64,000 nt of DNA from Candidatus Helarchaeota archaeon (GTDB lineage: Archaea > Asgardarchaeota > Lokiarchaeia > Helarchaeales > HEL-GB-A), in assembly GCA_013375455.1 (NCBI GenBank), contig JABXJT010000012.1:1-64000 (forward strand), read 5' to 3'. Of this stretch, positions 1 through 9,190 are shown one piece after another (position 1 is the stretch's first letter; each line of letters starts with the position of its first letter). The position numbers and the translations under genes are program-made. Below the pieces are notes generated by a model. The model did no database searches. It saw nothing but the letters and a program-made list of their open reading frames with translations, and had not been told where the DNA came from.

Positions 1-409
1 GCGATACTAAGCACTGCAATGAGATACTCTTTGCCGTTTCTTCAACAATTTCAATTCCAATAAGTTTTTGAATCGTTTTTTTTACCGAATCTCTTTCATT
101 AGGCGAAATATTTTTTTCTGAAACAATTGTAATCGCGTCATACCCGAATAAATACGCTGCAGTTATTTCTCTTCCCAAATCAAATCCTACTTTAAGTGGA
201 TTGGATTTCGGAATTTCAATCATCACGGATTTCAATTCTTCCCTTTCCGTGTATTTTGGATCAATTATTAAACTACCTTCATTTGTTTCGAAAATAGCCA
301 CTGGATCTCCTTTCTTGAGCTTATTTTTTGTAATCCATTCTTTAGGTAAGGAAACCAGATAAGTGCTTCCACCTGTTTTCTGGAGTTTACGAACGTCCAC
401 TTTATTCAC
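1..409 (-). CDS. AbrB-domain PhoU-like regulator (C-terminus cut by window edge)
   Basis: Translating the minus strand gives an N-terminal SpoVT/AbrB swapped-hairpin DNA-binding motif (VRKLQKTGGSTYLVSLPKEW, then LKKGDPVAIF). It continues into a helical region containing GIEIVEETAKSISLQ, typical of the archaeal PhoU-type phosphate-uptake regulators that carry an AbrB domain. The start is GTG at 409 (MNKVDVRK) or the second GTG at 400; an in-frame TAG lies further upstream. The gene runs off the left edge, so the PhoU bundle is only partly visible. A regulatory role in phosphate transport is the usual family assignment and is inferred here. Confidence 0.88.
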   Translation of the reverse strand, partial: MNKVDVRKLQKTGGSTYLVSLPKEWITKNKLKKGDPVAIFETNEGSLIIDPKYTEREELKSVMIEIPKSNPLKVGFDLGREITAAYLFGYDAITIVSEKNISPNERDSVKKTIQKLIGIEIVEETAKSISLQCLVS

Positions 410-445
410 ACACCAACTTTTAATTTGACTATAAAAATAAGAATT

Positions 446-455
446 CTATATATTT
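446..455 (-). promoter_or_regulatory. TATA box of the PhoU-like gene
   Basis: Read on the minus strand the sequence is AAATATATAG, an archaeal TATA-like element about 40 nt before the GTG start at 409. It would place the transcript start near 425 with a very short leader. Confidence 0.45.
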
Positions 456-621
456 TTGTCGTTTATTTAGTACTTTTTTCCGATTTATATAAATTCTGTA
501 TTATATAAATATGGCTTTTTTTAAACGTTCCATTGGAAATTTAAAGGGTGGGTAATGGATAATCTATGGGTTCTCCTTCTTAATTCAAACTTAAGATGAA
601 CATAACGAGACTAATCATTTT

Positions 622-3600
622 TTAAACCAACCATACATAATGTCCATCTTCTTCAATAATCCTCTCGTATTCTAAATCTTTTAATACATCCCTAATTTCA
701 TTATACTTCACTCTCTGGTTTAATTTTGATTCGAAATATTTGACGATATCACGATCTTCGACAGCTTCGTTTTTCTTTTTTAAAAAATCGAGAATCATTT
801 CTCGAGAAATCTTGGCAACTAATAACCACCTTTCTCCCTTCCACTCTTTGGCAACTAAATCTTCTTTATCTAAATGATCCAGGACGTCTTTGGCAAATTC
901 TTGAGAAATTTCAAATTTTTCAGCAATATCTTTAATTGTAGCTTTTTCAGGTCTTTCTTTTATGAAATCCAAAATTAAATTAGACAACACCTCGAGAGTT
1001 TTATTATCGTTGAATTTGCTTTTTAATCGATTGAATTCTGTCAAAGTTGTTTGATTGAAGAGTTGTGGTTTTTTTTCTAAAATCAACTCATAACATTTGA
1101 AAGCTTCATTCCTAATTGGTTCATATTGATGAGATAATAGCTCAGATACAGCTTTAATTCCAGCTTGATTGATAAAGTCTGGTGCATTCAAAATAATGAT
1201 GCTGTAAGCTTTCAGTGCATCGTATTTTGGCCATATTTTAGATGACATGCACTCAATTAATTTAGTAACTCCTGCCTGGTTAATGAATACTGGACATTTT
1301 TTAATTAATTGATGGTATATCTCCAATGCTTGTTTTCTTAAATCTTCATTCCCTTCTGAACACGTCTCAATTATTCTTCTTACCCAATCATCATTGAGTT
1401 TCTCGGGAATATTTTCCAAAATTATTTCAGAGACCTCAAGTATTTCGCTTTTAGAGAAAAATTTCAAGTACTCCCCTGATAATTTGCTAACCGCTTCGGG
1501 CTTCGTTTTTAGAATTGTGATATAGGCTCTAATGGCTTTTCTTCGCATTTCCTGATTTTGATCAATGATGAGACGGAGGATTTTTGGAATGAATTTCTTT
1601 ACTATCGTTGGTCTTTCTTTACCAATTATTTCAAGAATATGATTAAATCCACTTTCCTCTAGTTTTTTTTTTCTCTTCTTCTCTGGATGGAAAGCTAATG
1701 CGAATGCTCTATTGAAATCTTCTTCAGAAATTAATTGTGGATAACTCTTAATGGTCCAATAGTAAACCGTTGTCGGTGAATCCCACCTCATTGTTCTTTC
1801 GAGTGATAGATAATCAAGGAGATGATTCACCATTCGATTCATAAGTTGGGGATTGTTCCTTAGTATTTGATCGAGGGGTGTTTGATTATACATAAAAAAG
1901 AATTCTAAAATATCAATTGCAATTCTCACTTTATCTTTTTCAAAAAGTTCTAAGATTTGAGGAAAAATTGTTTCTATAAGATTAGGGGTTTTAATTATCG
2001 CGATTTTGAGGAGATCTCGCTCCAAACCGTAATTCGCGTTATATTTTTCAAGTATTTTGATAACATCAGTTTTTTCAATGTAATTGGGGAAGTATTTAAT
2101 GATGTAATAAAAGGCCTTCTGCGCACACTCTTCTTTGTCAAAAGCTTCTAGAATTTTATTGATGCGGGATATATTTATAAGATGAGGGGTTCTCTTTAGG
2201 ATTTTAGTAAAAGTGACGAGCACGTTTCGCCACGCCAGAAGCGAAATCTGGTCGATGATACTGTCTAACTCATTTTGGTATATCCATTCATAAATTTTTT
2301 CAATAGAACTCATAGCACCTTCTTTCTGAGAATTTCCTAGTAATTTAACGCTAACTTGGTCGATTATTTCAGGAAAATTGGCTCTTAATATCTCTAAAAT
2401 TTCTTCAATTTGAGTTGATTCGGACCACCGAATATTTTGCATATCACCAAACATTTGTTGTTTTGTGGTTATGAAAGGATATTTTCTATACATTTCATAT
2501 CGATATGAGATGCTTTCAAGCATTTGGATTATGCCGTGTGAATTTATGAATTGGGGGATCCGATTGAGAGCAATTTTATAAGTATCCAATGCTTTTTCTC
2601 TGATTTGTGGATTCCAAAAAAGAAAAAGGGTAGTTATTTTTTCAATAGCTTCTTGATGGAAGAGCTGCGGCGTGTTTTTAAGCGCGATTTGATAAAGATC
2701 GAGAGCTTTTTCCAGAATCCACCCCTTCTTACTTGAAAGATATCCTGAAATTTTATTGATTACTTGTACGTCAATAAGAGGGGGTGTTTGTTCTGTGACA
2801 ATTGAAAAACTCTCTTGAGCTAAACTTTTATTCTCGTAATTTGGCAAGACGCTCTTAACACGATAATTTTTATCTAACTCGAAAATTACATCTACTACGG
2901 CTTCAATTCCTACTTGTTTAGTAAAATTAATTATGGATCGTTTTCGTATGTTTTCCTTTCTTTTTAGGACACGTGGATCATTCTTCAATATATTTCCGTA
3001 GATAAAATTCCCAACATCCCTTATTCTTTGGACCCGATCAAAAATCAAAAGACCGAGATTTTCAAGGATAATTCCAAGATGAGACTCTGCGGATAAATCA
3101 AAAAATTTAGATATTTCCTCACTAAAACTTGTTTGATGTACGCTAAGATGTTTAACACATCTCTGGATAACAGACTCTATCTGGTTTCTATTTAATGAGC
3201 TAACATCCTCCAAGACCTTCTCGATCCATAATTTAAACGCTGGATAACTAAATATTTTTAAATATTCATAAATTTCCAAATTATGCGATGCTTCTGGGTA
3301 TTCTAAATATGGACGAAGATTTACGTTATTCTTAATTAACGTTTCGAGCGGTAAATAATAACTAATTAACCGCATTATCACAAATAGATTTTTAATCATC
3401 AAAGCTATTTCATTAAAATCGAGATTACCAGAAATACTCTTCTCAATCTGGTCAATTATATCTTTAGAATAATTTAATGCCATATCTTGATTATTCTCTA
3501 TAACATCACGTGCTTCACTCTCAACTTCGTCATCGGTTGACCAGGGTTTTTCCCCCAGATTCTTTATTAAATAGGGCATAATGTTGATTTTTTTTCTGAG

Positions 3601-4440
3601 CAAGATTTCAAGGGGGTCATAACTGCTGAAATTGACCATATATGAAGATAGATTCTTTACCAAAGATAAAATTAGGTTCTCATAGATTATCCTGTTTTTA
3701 TTGAATTTTTTTTCAATCTGAGTGACTAATCCACTCCATAATTCTTCCTCGACGTCGACAATTTGCCAAGCAGGTGATTCACAAGAAATTTTACTGAGCA
3801 TTTGATCGACAATCCTTCCCGAAAATGCTTCAACAGCTTCCCATATAGTGATATCATAATCACTGGAGAACTCAGGGTTCTGCTTCCTTAGGTAATCATC
3901 GATATTCCAAAAAGTTGAAAGAAATTGTTGATATGCTGTTAGTTTTGCTACTTTTTGTTCCCCTAATTTTTCTGCACTTTTGCGATCAATAAATAGTCCA
4001 GTATGAATTACACATGAGTTTGAAGTAGTCAGTAAAGGGATTAAATCTCCTATTCTTTGAAGCACCACGGGTACGATATAAACACGTTCATTATTTATTC
4101 GTAATCCTAATCGGTATTCAATTTCATCGGTGTTCGAGTTATATCCAAAGAAAAATGCAGGGGTGAGCAGCATTGTTGAATCAGATTTATCATCAAATGT
4201 GGAATCTATCTGATGAATTTCATCACCGAACCGAATAACACCATCATACACTGTCCCCCAGTTGCCCCGCCATTCCTCATAGCCTGAAACAATGACAAAC
4301 TCATAGGGCACACCATCTTGAATGACTTCAGAGGTAACCGCTGGTCCAATCGTCTGGAGATAGATATTCACTTCGTCAGACTTGACGAATTGCTCGAATG
4401 GACCTTCCAGCGCCTTCAAGAACTGCTCGTACAGGGTCAT
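622..4440 (-). CDS. Very large HEAT-repeat protein with C-terminal winged helices
   Basis: A protein of about 1270 residues. The first 250 residues form a mixed alpha/beta region that I do not recognise. Residues about 250-1120 are degenerate helical repeats of HEAT/ARM character, with recurring units such as IREKALDTYKIAL, MRRKAIRAYITIL, LRKQALEIYHQLI and IRNEAFKCYELIL. The last 120 residues look like two winged-helix modules (KATIKDIAEKFEISQEFAKD and a second around YNEIRDVLKDLEYERIIEEDG). The start is taken as ATG 4440 because GGAGTGGGG lies just upstream; GTG 4452 sits inside that ribosome-binding site. A large scaffold with nucleic-acid binding at its end is inference; the function is unknown. 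Confidence 0.8.
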   Translation of the reverse strand: MTLYEQFLKALEGPFEQFVKSDEVNIYLQTIGPAVTSEVIQDGVPYEFVIVSGYEEWRGNWGTVYDGVIRFGDEIHQIDSTFDDKSDSTMLLTPAFFFGYNSNTDEIEYRLGLRINNERVYIVPVVLQRIGDLIPLLTTSNSCVIHTGLFIDRKSAEKLGEQKVAKLTAYQQFLSTFWNIDDYLRKQNPEFSSDYDITIWEAVEAFSGRIVDQMLSKISCESPAWQIVDVEEELWSGLVTQIEKKFNKNRIIYENLILSLVKNLSSYMVNFSSYDPLEILLRKKINIMPYLIKNLGEKPWSTDDEVESEARDVIENNQDMALNYSKDIIDQIEKSISGNLDFNEIALMIKNLFVIMRLISYYLPLETLIKNNVNLRPYLEYPEASHNLEIYEYLKIFSYPAFKLWIEKVLEDVSSLNRNQIESVIQRCVKHLSVHQTSFSEEISKFFDLSAESHLGIILENLGLLIFDRVQRIRDVGNFIYGNILKNDPRVLKRKENIRKRSIINFTKQVGIEAVVDVIFELDKNYRVKSVLPNYENKSLAQESFSIVTEQTPPLIDVQVINKISGYLSSKKGWILEKALDLYQIALKNTPQLFHQEAIEKITTLFLFWNPQIREKALDTYKIALNRIPQFINSHGIIQMLESISYRYEMYRKYPFITTKQQMFGDMQNIRWSESTQIEEILEILRANFPEIIDQVSVKLLGNSQKEGAMSSIEKIYEWIYQNELDSIIDQISLLAWRNVLVTFTKILKRTPHLINISRINKILEAFDKEECAQKAFYYIIKYFPNYIEKTDVIKILEKYNANYGLERDLLKIAIIKTPNLIETIFPQILELFEKDKVRIAIDILEFFFMYNQTPLDQILRNNPQLMNRMVNHLLDYLSLERTMRWDSPTTVYYWTIKSYPQLISEEDFNRAFALAFHPEKKRKKKLEESGFNHILEIIGKERPTIVKKFIPKILRLIIDQNQEMRRKAIRAYITILKTKPEAVSKLSGEYLKFFSKSEILEVSEIILENIPEKLNDDWVRRIIETCSEGNEDLRKQALEIYHQLIKKCPVFINQAGVTKLIECMSSKIWPKYDALKAYSIIILNAPDFINQAGIKAVSELLSHQYEPIRNEAFKCYELILEKKPQLFNQTTLTEFNRLKSKFNDNKTLEVLSNLILDFIKERPEKATIKDIAEKFEISQEFAKDVLDHLDKEDLVAKEWKGERWLLVAKISREMILDFLKKKNEAVEDRDIVKYFESKLNQRVKYNEIRDVLKDLEYERIIEEDGHYVWLV

Positions 4441-4805
4441 ATTAAACCCCACTCCAACTTAATCACTAATAATAATTAAAATTTTATAGGAAACTTTCCT
4501 ATTTAAACTCTCACTTGCTTTAATGGGGTATATATGATTTTTATTAATACATGATATGTTGTTAAAACTTAGACAAAACAATTAAAAGGGATGATTTAGA
4601 GGGAATAGGATAGTTCAGCAACACTTGAATGGGTTCGAGTGGAATGATTTGAATGCAAGCCGAGGTGATTAGGCGAGATATGGCGCGGAAGTAGCCCCGA
4701 CAAAAATCTACCACCAATTCGATTTTTTGGGAGATCTCTGTGCTTACTCCGTGTTAATATCACTACATGTACCACCCCACTTCTGAATTAAATGGGAGGT
4801 GATTG

Positions 4806-4880
4806 ATGGAAGTAAATACGAAAACCATATTGCACTGGCAAAAAGAATGGATGATCAAGTCCCTTCGAATGCTTAGTTAG
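4806..4880 (+). CDS. Possible 24-residue microprotein
   Basis: ATG 4806 to TAG 4880 encodes a 24-residue basic, tryptophan-containing peptide (begins MEVNTKTILHWQ, ends IKSLRMLS). It is preceded by GGAGGTGAT with four-base spacing, the best Shine-Dalgarno match noticed in this part of the window. It could be a real microprotein, a leader peptide for the winged-helix gene 65 nt downstream, or a relic of a longer gene. There is no homology evidence. Confidence 0.3.
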   Translation: MEVNTKTILHWQKEWMIKSLRMLS

Positions 4881-4888
4881 GATTAGGT

Positions 4889-4911
4889 AAGACTAGACAA
4901 GACAAGACAAG
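4889..4911. repeat. Short AAGAC tandem repeat
   Basis: Four and a half near-identical 5-base units (AAGAC, TAGAC, AAGAC, AAGAC, AAG) lie directly upstream of the winged-helix gene at 4945. It may be simple slippage or a binding site. Confidence 0.6.
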
Positions 4912-4944
4912 CGGAATCAGGACCTTATTTGAAGGTGTTGTAAT

Positions 4945-5493
4945 ATGAACGAAGGGACAACTCAAGGATTGCTAGTCGACGGGATCCTCTGCAAGTTACT
5001 TCAGAGGGGCTCGCAAAAGATCTTAAAAATTTTACTAGAGAGCAGCGAAGCCTTAACGTACAGTCAAATAAAGGCGAAATATGACCAAAACTGGAAATCC
5101 ATCCTCCGATACTTGGATTATCTGGCGAAAGCCGGGCTTGTTGAACGAATACCCGATGGTGGAACGATCCGTTACCAAATCATGCAGAACAAACGCGTGG
5201 AGGTAATAATGGACCTCTACCGAAGTTTTGAAGCATTGGGAGCTGGAGTTCCTCCGCGGAGTCTAAATAGGATTTTCCTCACTGTTGACGCTAAAGATCA
5301 TCTCACGATCACCGAAATGCGTCAAGAGCTGCGCAGGAAAAACAAGAATCCTAAAAACCTCGACAAGCACGTGAATGAAATGGTCAATCTTTCCCTCCTA
5401 ACAGGAGAGGGAAATAGCTATTCCATTGACTGGACGAACGAGCATTCCACCAGAATAAAAGAATGCAACTTGGCCTTTGCGTCAGCTCTCTAA
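4945..5493 (+). CDS. Winged-helix transcriptional regulator
   Basis: A 182-residue protein. The N-terminal 75 residues look like an archaeal winged helix: SQKILKILLESSEALTYSQI, then a recognition helix WKSILRYLDYLAKAGLVERI and a wing GGTIRYQI. The second half (about 100-170) resembles another degenerate HTH (LTITEMRQELRRKN). A GGTG sequence lies before the ATG. The gene stands alone between two non-coding stretches, so its target cannot be guessed from context. The DNA-binding role is inferred from fold pattern only. Confidence 0.75.
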   Translation: MNEGTTQGLLVDGILCKLLQRGSQKILKILLESSEALTYSQIKAKYDQNWKSILRYLDYLAKAGLVERIPDGGTIRYQIMQNKRVEVIMDLYRSFEALGAGVPPRSLNRIFLTVDAKDHLTITEMRQELRRKNKNPKNLDKHVNEMVNLSLLTGEGNSYSIDWTNEHSTRIKECNLAFASAL

Positions 5494-5616
5494 ATTATTT
5501 CCTTCTTTTTTAATAGAATCATCCATAATAGCGACTAGGATTAATATTTGTCCCGTAAAATTACTTTTACAGGACATTTAATATATTTTATGTTCTTAAT
5601 ACTATATTTTCTACTA

Positions 5617-5814
5617 TTACTGTTTTGTATAATACACGATGAAAAATACAACAGTGTATTCTTCTGGTTTCTGAGCAATCCTGTTGCTCAGATCATAATG
5701 TTTCAGGGCATCGCTCACAAAAGCCACGATTAAATCGAAGAAGCTATCGGAGAATGCACTGATTTCCTTTCTAACTAGTTCTTTTATATCATTTTTTGTA
5801 TACATGTTTTTCAT
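5617..5814 (-). CDS. Possible small protein, 65 residues
   Basis: The predicted product starts MKNMYTKNDIKELVRKEISA and is a plausible soluble helix followed by a hydrophobic tail. On the minus strand a TTTAAATAC box lies about 60 nt upstream and TGAG directly precedes the ATG. It could equally be the remnant of a longer gene. No family was recognised. Confidence 0.35.
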   Translation of the reverse strand: MKNMYTKNDIKELVRKEISAFSDSFFDLIVAFVSDALKHYDLSNRIAQKPEEYTVVFFIVYYTKQ

Positions 5815-5894
5815 CTCATTTTAATTTTGCGCCAAGAAAGATAGTTCCCGGCATAGAAATCAGCCGACCCTAGTATTTAAACTTACGGATCCGA

Positions 5895-6077
5895 ATGGTA
5901 AACCTCCATGTGATTTTCTTTTCTGGATTAAAATTTCTAAAACATATTACCGTGAATGCATGTGAAGAACATTTTGGAACCATATTGGGATGCATTGAGA
6001 TATACTCTTTGGAAGCCATAAAAGAAGGAATGTTTATTGAAAAAAGATGCATATATTATAAAGTACGTTATACGTAA
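5895..6077 (+). CDS. Doubtful 60-residue ORF
   Basis: The ATG lies about 17 nt after a TTTAAA element, which would suit a leaderless transcript. The product contains CEEHFG and EKRCIYYKV but matches no family I know, and an ORF of similar length exists on the opposite strand. Listed only because of the promoter-like sequence. Confidence 0.2.
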   Translation: MVNLHVIFFSGLKFLKHITVNACEEHFGTILGCIEIYSLEAIKEGMFIEKRCIYYKVRYT

Positions 6078-6165
6078 TATGAAGTGAATAATAATGGTTG
6101 ATAAGGCATGATCACTAAGAATATGTATATGATTAAGGTTGAAAATAATAGAATGGGATAATATT

Positions 6166-6176
6166 TTTTATATACC
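6166..6176 (+). promoter_or_regulatory. TATA box before the candidate RNA
   Basis: TTTTTATATAC lies about 25 nt before 6194-6198, where the foldable segment begins. This is the spacing expected between an archaeal TATA box and a transcription start. Confidence 0.45.
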
Positions 6177-6193
6177 CAGGATGGAGTGAAATA

Positions 6194-6259
6194 GGGAATG
6201 AGGCTTTACTGAAAGTATTGGAGACAGGACGTGAACGAGAGGCGCTTTCGGGCGTTCCC
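6194..6259 (+). ncRNA. Candidate structured RNA upstream of the SIR2-TPR gene
   Basis: The segment can fold into a closed multibranch structure. GGGAATG (6194-6200) pairs with CGTTCCC (6253-6259, one G-U). CTTT/AAAG forms a small hairpin at 6204-6215. CGAGAG/CTTTCG forms a hairpin with a three-base loop at 6236-6250. A TATA box at the right distance puts the transcript start at the base of the outer stem. The SIR2-TPR gene has its own TATA-like element near 6291-6300, so this may be a separate RNA rather than a leader. The segment has no good ORF and matches no known family by eye. Confidence 0.35.
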
Positions 6260-6320
6260 AAGGTTTTAACACAGTTCTAATTTCTCCAATCAATATATTT
6301 GTAAAAATTGAGGTATATAT

Positions 6321-9122
6321 ATGGATACAGACGATGAAAGTTCAATAGACCAATCAAAAAATTTAACTGACTTCGATTTTAAGGAATTTCTCCTTGGATA
6401 CGAGCCTAAAACTTTCTTGATTGGAGCAGGTTGTTCTATTGATCCTCCGGCGAGCCTTGCAGCAGGACGGGAAATGATGGTTGCGTTGATAAAACATATC
6501 TGTCTCGAGGATGAAATTGAAAAAATCCTAAAACTTGATGATCTCAGATTTGAGGGGGTGGTGGAAATTGTACGTGATTTTATAGATCCGGAGCTTTCTT
6601 TGATTGATTATTACGAAGAATCCACCAATCCTAATTATCAGCATTTTTTTTTAGCTGATAGAATTAAGCAGGGACACTTTGTTCTTACAACCAACTTTGA
6701 TTTTCTTATAGAAGAGGCTCTTATCCAGTTACAGGTAGCAAATCAGGACATTCTACCAGTTATAACTAAAGAAGATTTCATAGAAAACAGTGATCCTGAG
6801 TCACTTTGCATGTTAGGGAAATGCCCAATATATAAAATCCATGGTTCAACAAAAAACTATATTACAGGAAAAAACACTCGTAACTCATTAATTACCACTC
6901 TTCAAGCTTTTGGGAGATATAAAGAGGGGATGAATGTATTTCAGGTGGAACCATATAAAAAGGAGCTCTTTGAAAATGTAAGTAAAAATAGATCCCTCAT
7001 TATAATGGGTTACTCGGGCAGTGATGATTTTGACATAATTCCAACCCTTAGGACTAAAACAATTCTTGCCAATTTAAAGAACATTTTTTGGGTGAGACAT
7101 ATTGAAAATGATGATAGCGAGGCAAAAGTATATGAAATTAAGCCCGCTTTGGATGACAGAGTATTTACTCTTAAGGGGGATAAAGTTTCATTCTTCTTAT
7201 ATAATGTTAAGTTCAGGCAACATTCATTAAATGTTTATAAAGTAGATGTTAATGTCTCACTTTTTGCGAGTAATTTAATAAACAAGCCTAAAAAGCCTAT
7301 TCAATCAACTGCGCGGTATAATCCCGCAGAATGGCTAAAAAATCATCTACCAACACCTACAAAATTAGATAAGGCTCTTATTTCAATCAATATTTATATG
7401 GGTTTTGGGAACTATCTTGATGCCCGTCGCTGTGCTGAAGGAATACTACCACATGCTGAAGAAACAAAAGACCAACAAAAGATATTTGAATTAAAAAATG
7501 GTTTAGGGTTAATTCATCGTAAATTGGGTAATTATGAGATAGCAATAGAATATTATAGTGAAGCCCTAAAAATTGCTAATGATCTTGATAATATTTTCGA
7601 TCAATTAACTATTAAAATAAACATTTCCAGCGTTCTCTATAGTCAAGGGTATCTTGATGTGGCGCTGAACGAAAATCAAGAGCTTCTCAAGTTCAGTAAG
7701 AGGCTATATGAGGAAATTCAGGACGAAACTTTACTAGAAATCATAGGACAAGCAGAGAATAATATTGGAAATATCTTAATGATTAGAGGGAATTATGATG
7801 ACGCTCTTGAGAGGTATCAAGAAGCACTTTCAGCTAAAGAACAGCTAGTAGATCTTGTAGGGAAAGCCACGTGTTTAAATCTCATAGGTGAGATTTACTT
7901 TCTACAGGATGAATATGACAAAGCCTTCGAAAAGGTAAAGGAGGCCTACCGAATTTCCTACGAATTAGGGTATCCTGAGGGAGAGGTGCGGAGTGGTTAT
8001 CATATTGGAAGGATTTTAAATATTCAAGATAAGTTAGAGGCGGCAAGGAGTTGGTTAGTGGGAACATTAAGAATTGCTAAGAGGATTATGAATGAAAATA
8101 TGATTGGAGAAATTATGTATCAGATTGGAAGTGTTAATGAGAAGCTTAGAAATTTTGGGGAAGCCATTGATTACTACAAAAACGCTCTAGAATCATTTGT
8201 TAAACAGAAGAATACTGGTGGGGTACGGGATGTAATTAAGAATCTCGGGTTTATGTTCGTGAATTTAGGATTCTATGATGAGATGAATAAATTATTTCAA
8301 TCTATACTTCCCACTTTTGAATCTTTGGAGGATGGAGAAGATAAATTTGTATTTTTTAATCTTATTGGTCAGCTTTACTACGAACAATACCAATATACAG
8401 AAGCTTTGGACTGGTATAAAAGAGCTTGCGCTATAGGTAATAAGCTCGGTAATAAATTAATGATGGCTGCATGTTTCGGCAATATTGGAACTATTTGTAA
8501 TAGTGTTGAACGTTATGATAAAGCACTTGAACAATTTCAAGAGGCATTAGAAATATTTAGAGAAATTAATAATAAGCCCGGATTGATGAAAGTTCAAAGT
8601 AATATGAGCAGTACACTGAGAAAACAAAATAAATTGGTAAAGGCATTAAAATTGGCAAAAGAAGCCTACAAATTATCCAAAGAAGTCAATGATCCTTCAA
8701 TTGAGTTTCCTCTCCTAAATACTATAGGCTTAATATATCTTGATCTCAAAGATTATTCAAATGCTTTGAAATACCTTAGAAAAGCCCGTAGGTTGGGTAA
8801 TTCAGTCAAAAATCCCTTTAAGATAGCGATATTGTTGAAAAATTTTGGCTTAGTTTTTACTAGAAAAGGCAATTATCGAAAAGCAGTACGCTGGTATGAA
8901 GAGGCGCTTCAAGTCCTTTCGGACAAACCCAACTCAATTGTGAAAGTTTATATTTTAATGGAATATGCCCAAGTTTTAGTTTATAGAAACCAAATAGATG
9001 AAGCAATAACTGCTTTGGAGGATGCGTTAGCTATATTGCAGCTAATTGGATGGGAGACATCCGAATTAGTAAGTAATATTAAACAAAGTATTGAAAATTT
9101 GAGAAAAGAATTAGAAAAATAG
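6321..9122 (+). CDS. SIR2-domain protein with C-terminal TPR array
   Basis: A 933-residue protein. Residues about 25-270 carry SIR2-like NAD-binding motifs: GAGCS (35-39), TTNFD (123-127), KIHGS with the catalytic-type His (172-176) and GYSGSDDFD (230-238). From about 345 to the end there are roughly twelve TPR units, for example NYEIAIEYYSEALKIA and RYDKALEQFQEALEIF. SIR2 domains fused to repeat or sensor regions are known prokaryotic defence NADases, where the C-terminal part senses infection. That role is inferred here. ATG 6321 follows a TATA-like element by about 25 nt, suggesting a leaderless mRNA. No partner gene follows directly; a candidate RNA lies upstream. Confidence 0.85.
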   Translation: MDTDDESSIDQSKNLTDFDFKEFLLGYEPKTFLIGAGCSIDPPASLAAGREMMVALIKHICLEDEIEKILKLDDLRFEGVVEIVRDFIDPELSLIDYYEESTNPNYQHFFLADRIKQGHFVLTTNFDFLIEEALIQLQVANQDILPVITKEDFIENSDPESLCMLGKCPIYKIHGSTKNYITGKNTRNSLITTLQAFGRYKEGMNVFQVEPYKKELFENVSKNRSLIIMGYSGSDDFDIIPTLRTKTILANLKNIFWVRHIENDDSEAKVYEIKPALDDRVFTLKGDKVSFFLYNVKFRQHSLNVYKVDVNVSLFASNLINKPKKPIQSTARYNPAEWLKNHLPTPTKLDKALISINIYMGFGNYLDARRCAEGILPHAEETKDQQKIFELKNGLGLIHRKLGNYEIAIEYYSEALKIANDLDNIFDQLTIKINISSVLYSQGYLDVALNENQELLKFSKRLYEEIQDETLLEIIGQAENNIGNILMIRGNYDDALERYQEALSAKEQLVDLVGKATCLNLIGEIYFLQDEYDKAFEKVKEAYRISYELGYPEGEVRSGYHIGRILNIQDKLEAARSWLVGTLRIAKRIMNENMIGEIMYQIGSVNEKLRNFGEAIDYYKNALESFVKQKNTGGVRDVIKNLGFMFVNLGFYDEMNKLFQSILPTFESLEDGEDKFVFFNLIGQLYYEQYQYTEALDWYKRACAIGNKLGNKLMMAACFGNIGTICNSVERYDKALEQFQEALEIFREINNKPGLMKVQSNMSSTLRKQNKLVKALKLAKEAYKLSKEVNDPSIEFPLLNTIGLIYLDLKDYSNALKYLRKARRLGNSVKNPFKIAILLKNFGLVFTRKGNYRKAVRWYEEALQVLSDKPNSIVKVYILMEYAQVLVYRNQIDEAITALEDALAILQLIGWETSELVSNIKQSIENLRKELEK

Positions 9123-9190
9123 CCCTGCTACTGCAACAACGCCGCCAACAACGCCTAACAGGATAGAAACAATTTCTTTAAGATAGAGCG

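Larger units (their letters stand above)
4453..4944. other. Intergenic region with small ORF and short tandem repeat
   Basis: About 490 bases between the divergent HEAT and winged-helix genes. It holds a TATA-like TATATATG near 4530, a weak hairpin (ACTTGAA, TGGG loop, TTCGAGT) near 4623-4640, a small ORF with a very good ribosome-binding site (listed separately) and an AAGAC tandem repeat. No tRNA or known RNA family could be made out. Confidence 0.4.
5494..6320. other. Long intergenic region with weak small ORFs and an RNA candidate
   Basis: About 830 bases between the winged-helix gene and the SIR2-TPR gene. A TTTAAA element near 5875 could serve both strands. Two weak ORFs flank it (5617-5814 minus, 5895-6077 plus). 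Near the right end are a TATA box and a foldable segment, listed separately as a candidate RNA. The rest is AT-rich with nothing recognisable. Confidence 0.4.

Noticed and set aside
4595..4740. tRNA or SRP RNA upstream of the winged-helix gene
   Set aside because: GGGTTCGAGT resembles a T-loop and GCGGAAGTAGC recalls an SRP helix 8, but no cloverleaf or paired helix could be built.
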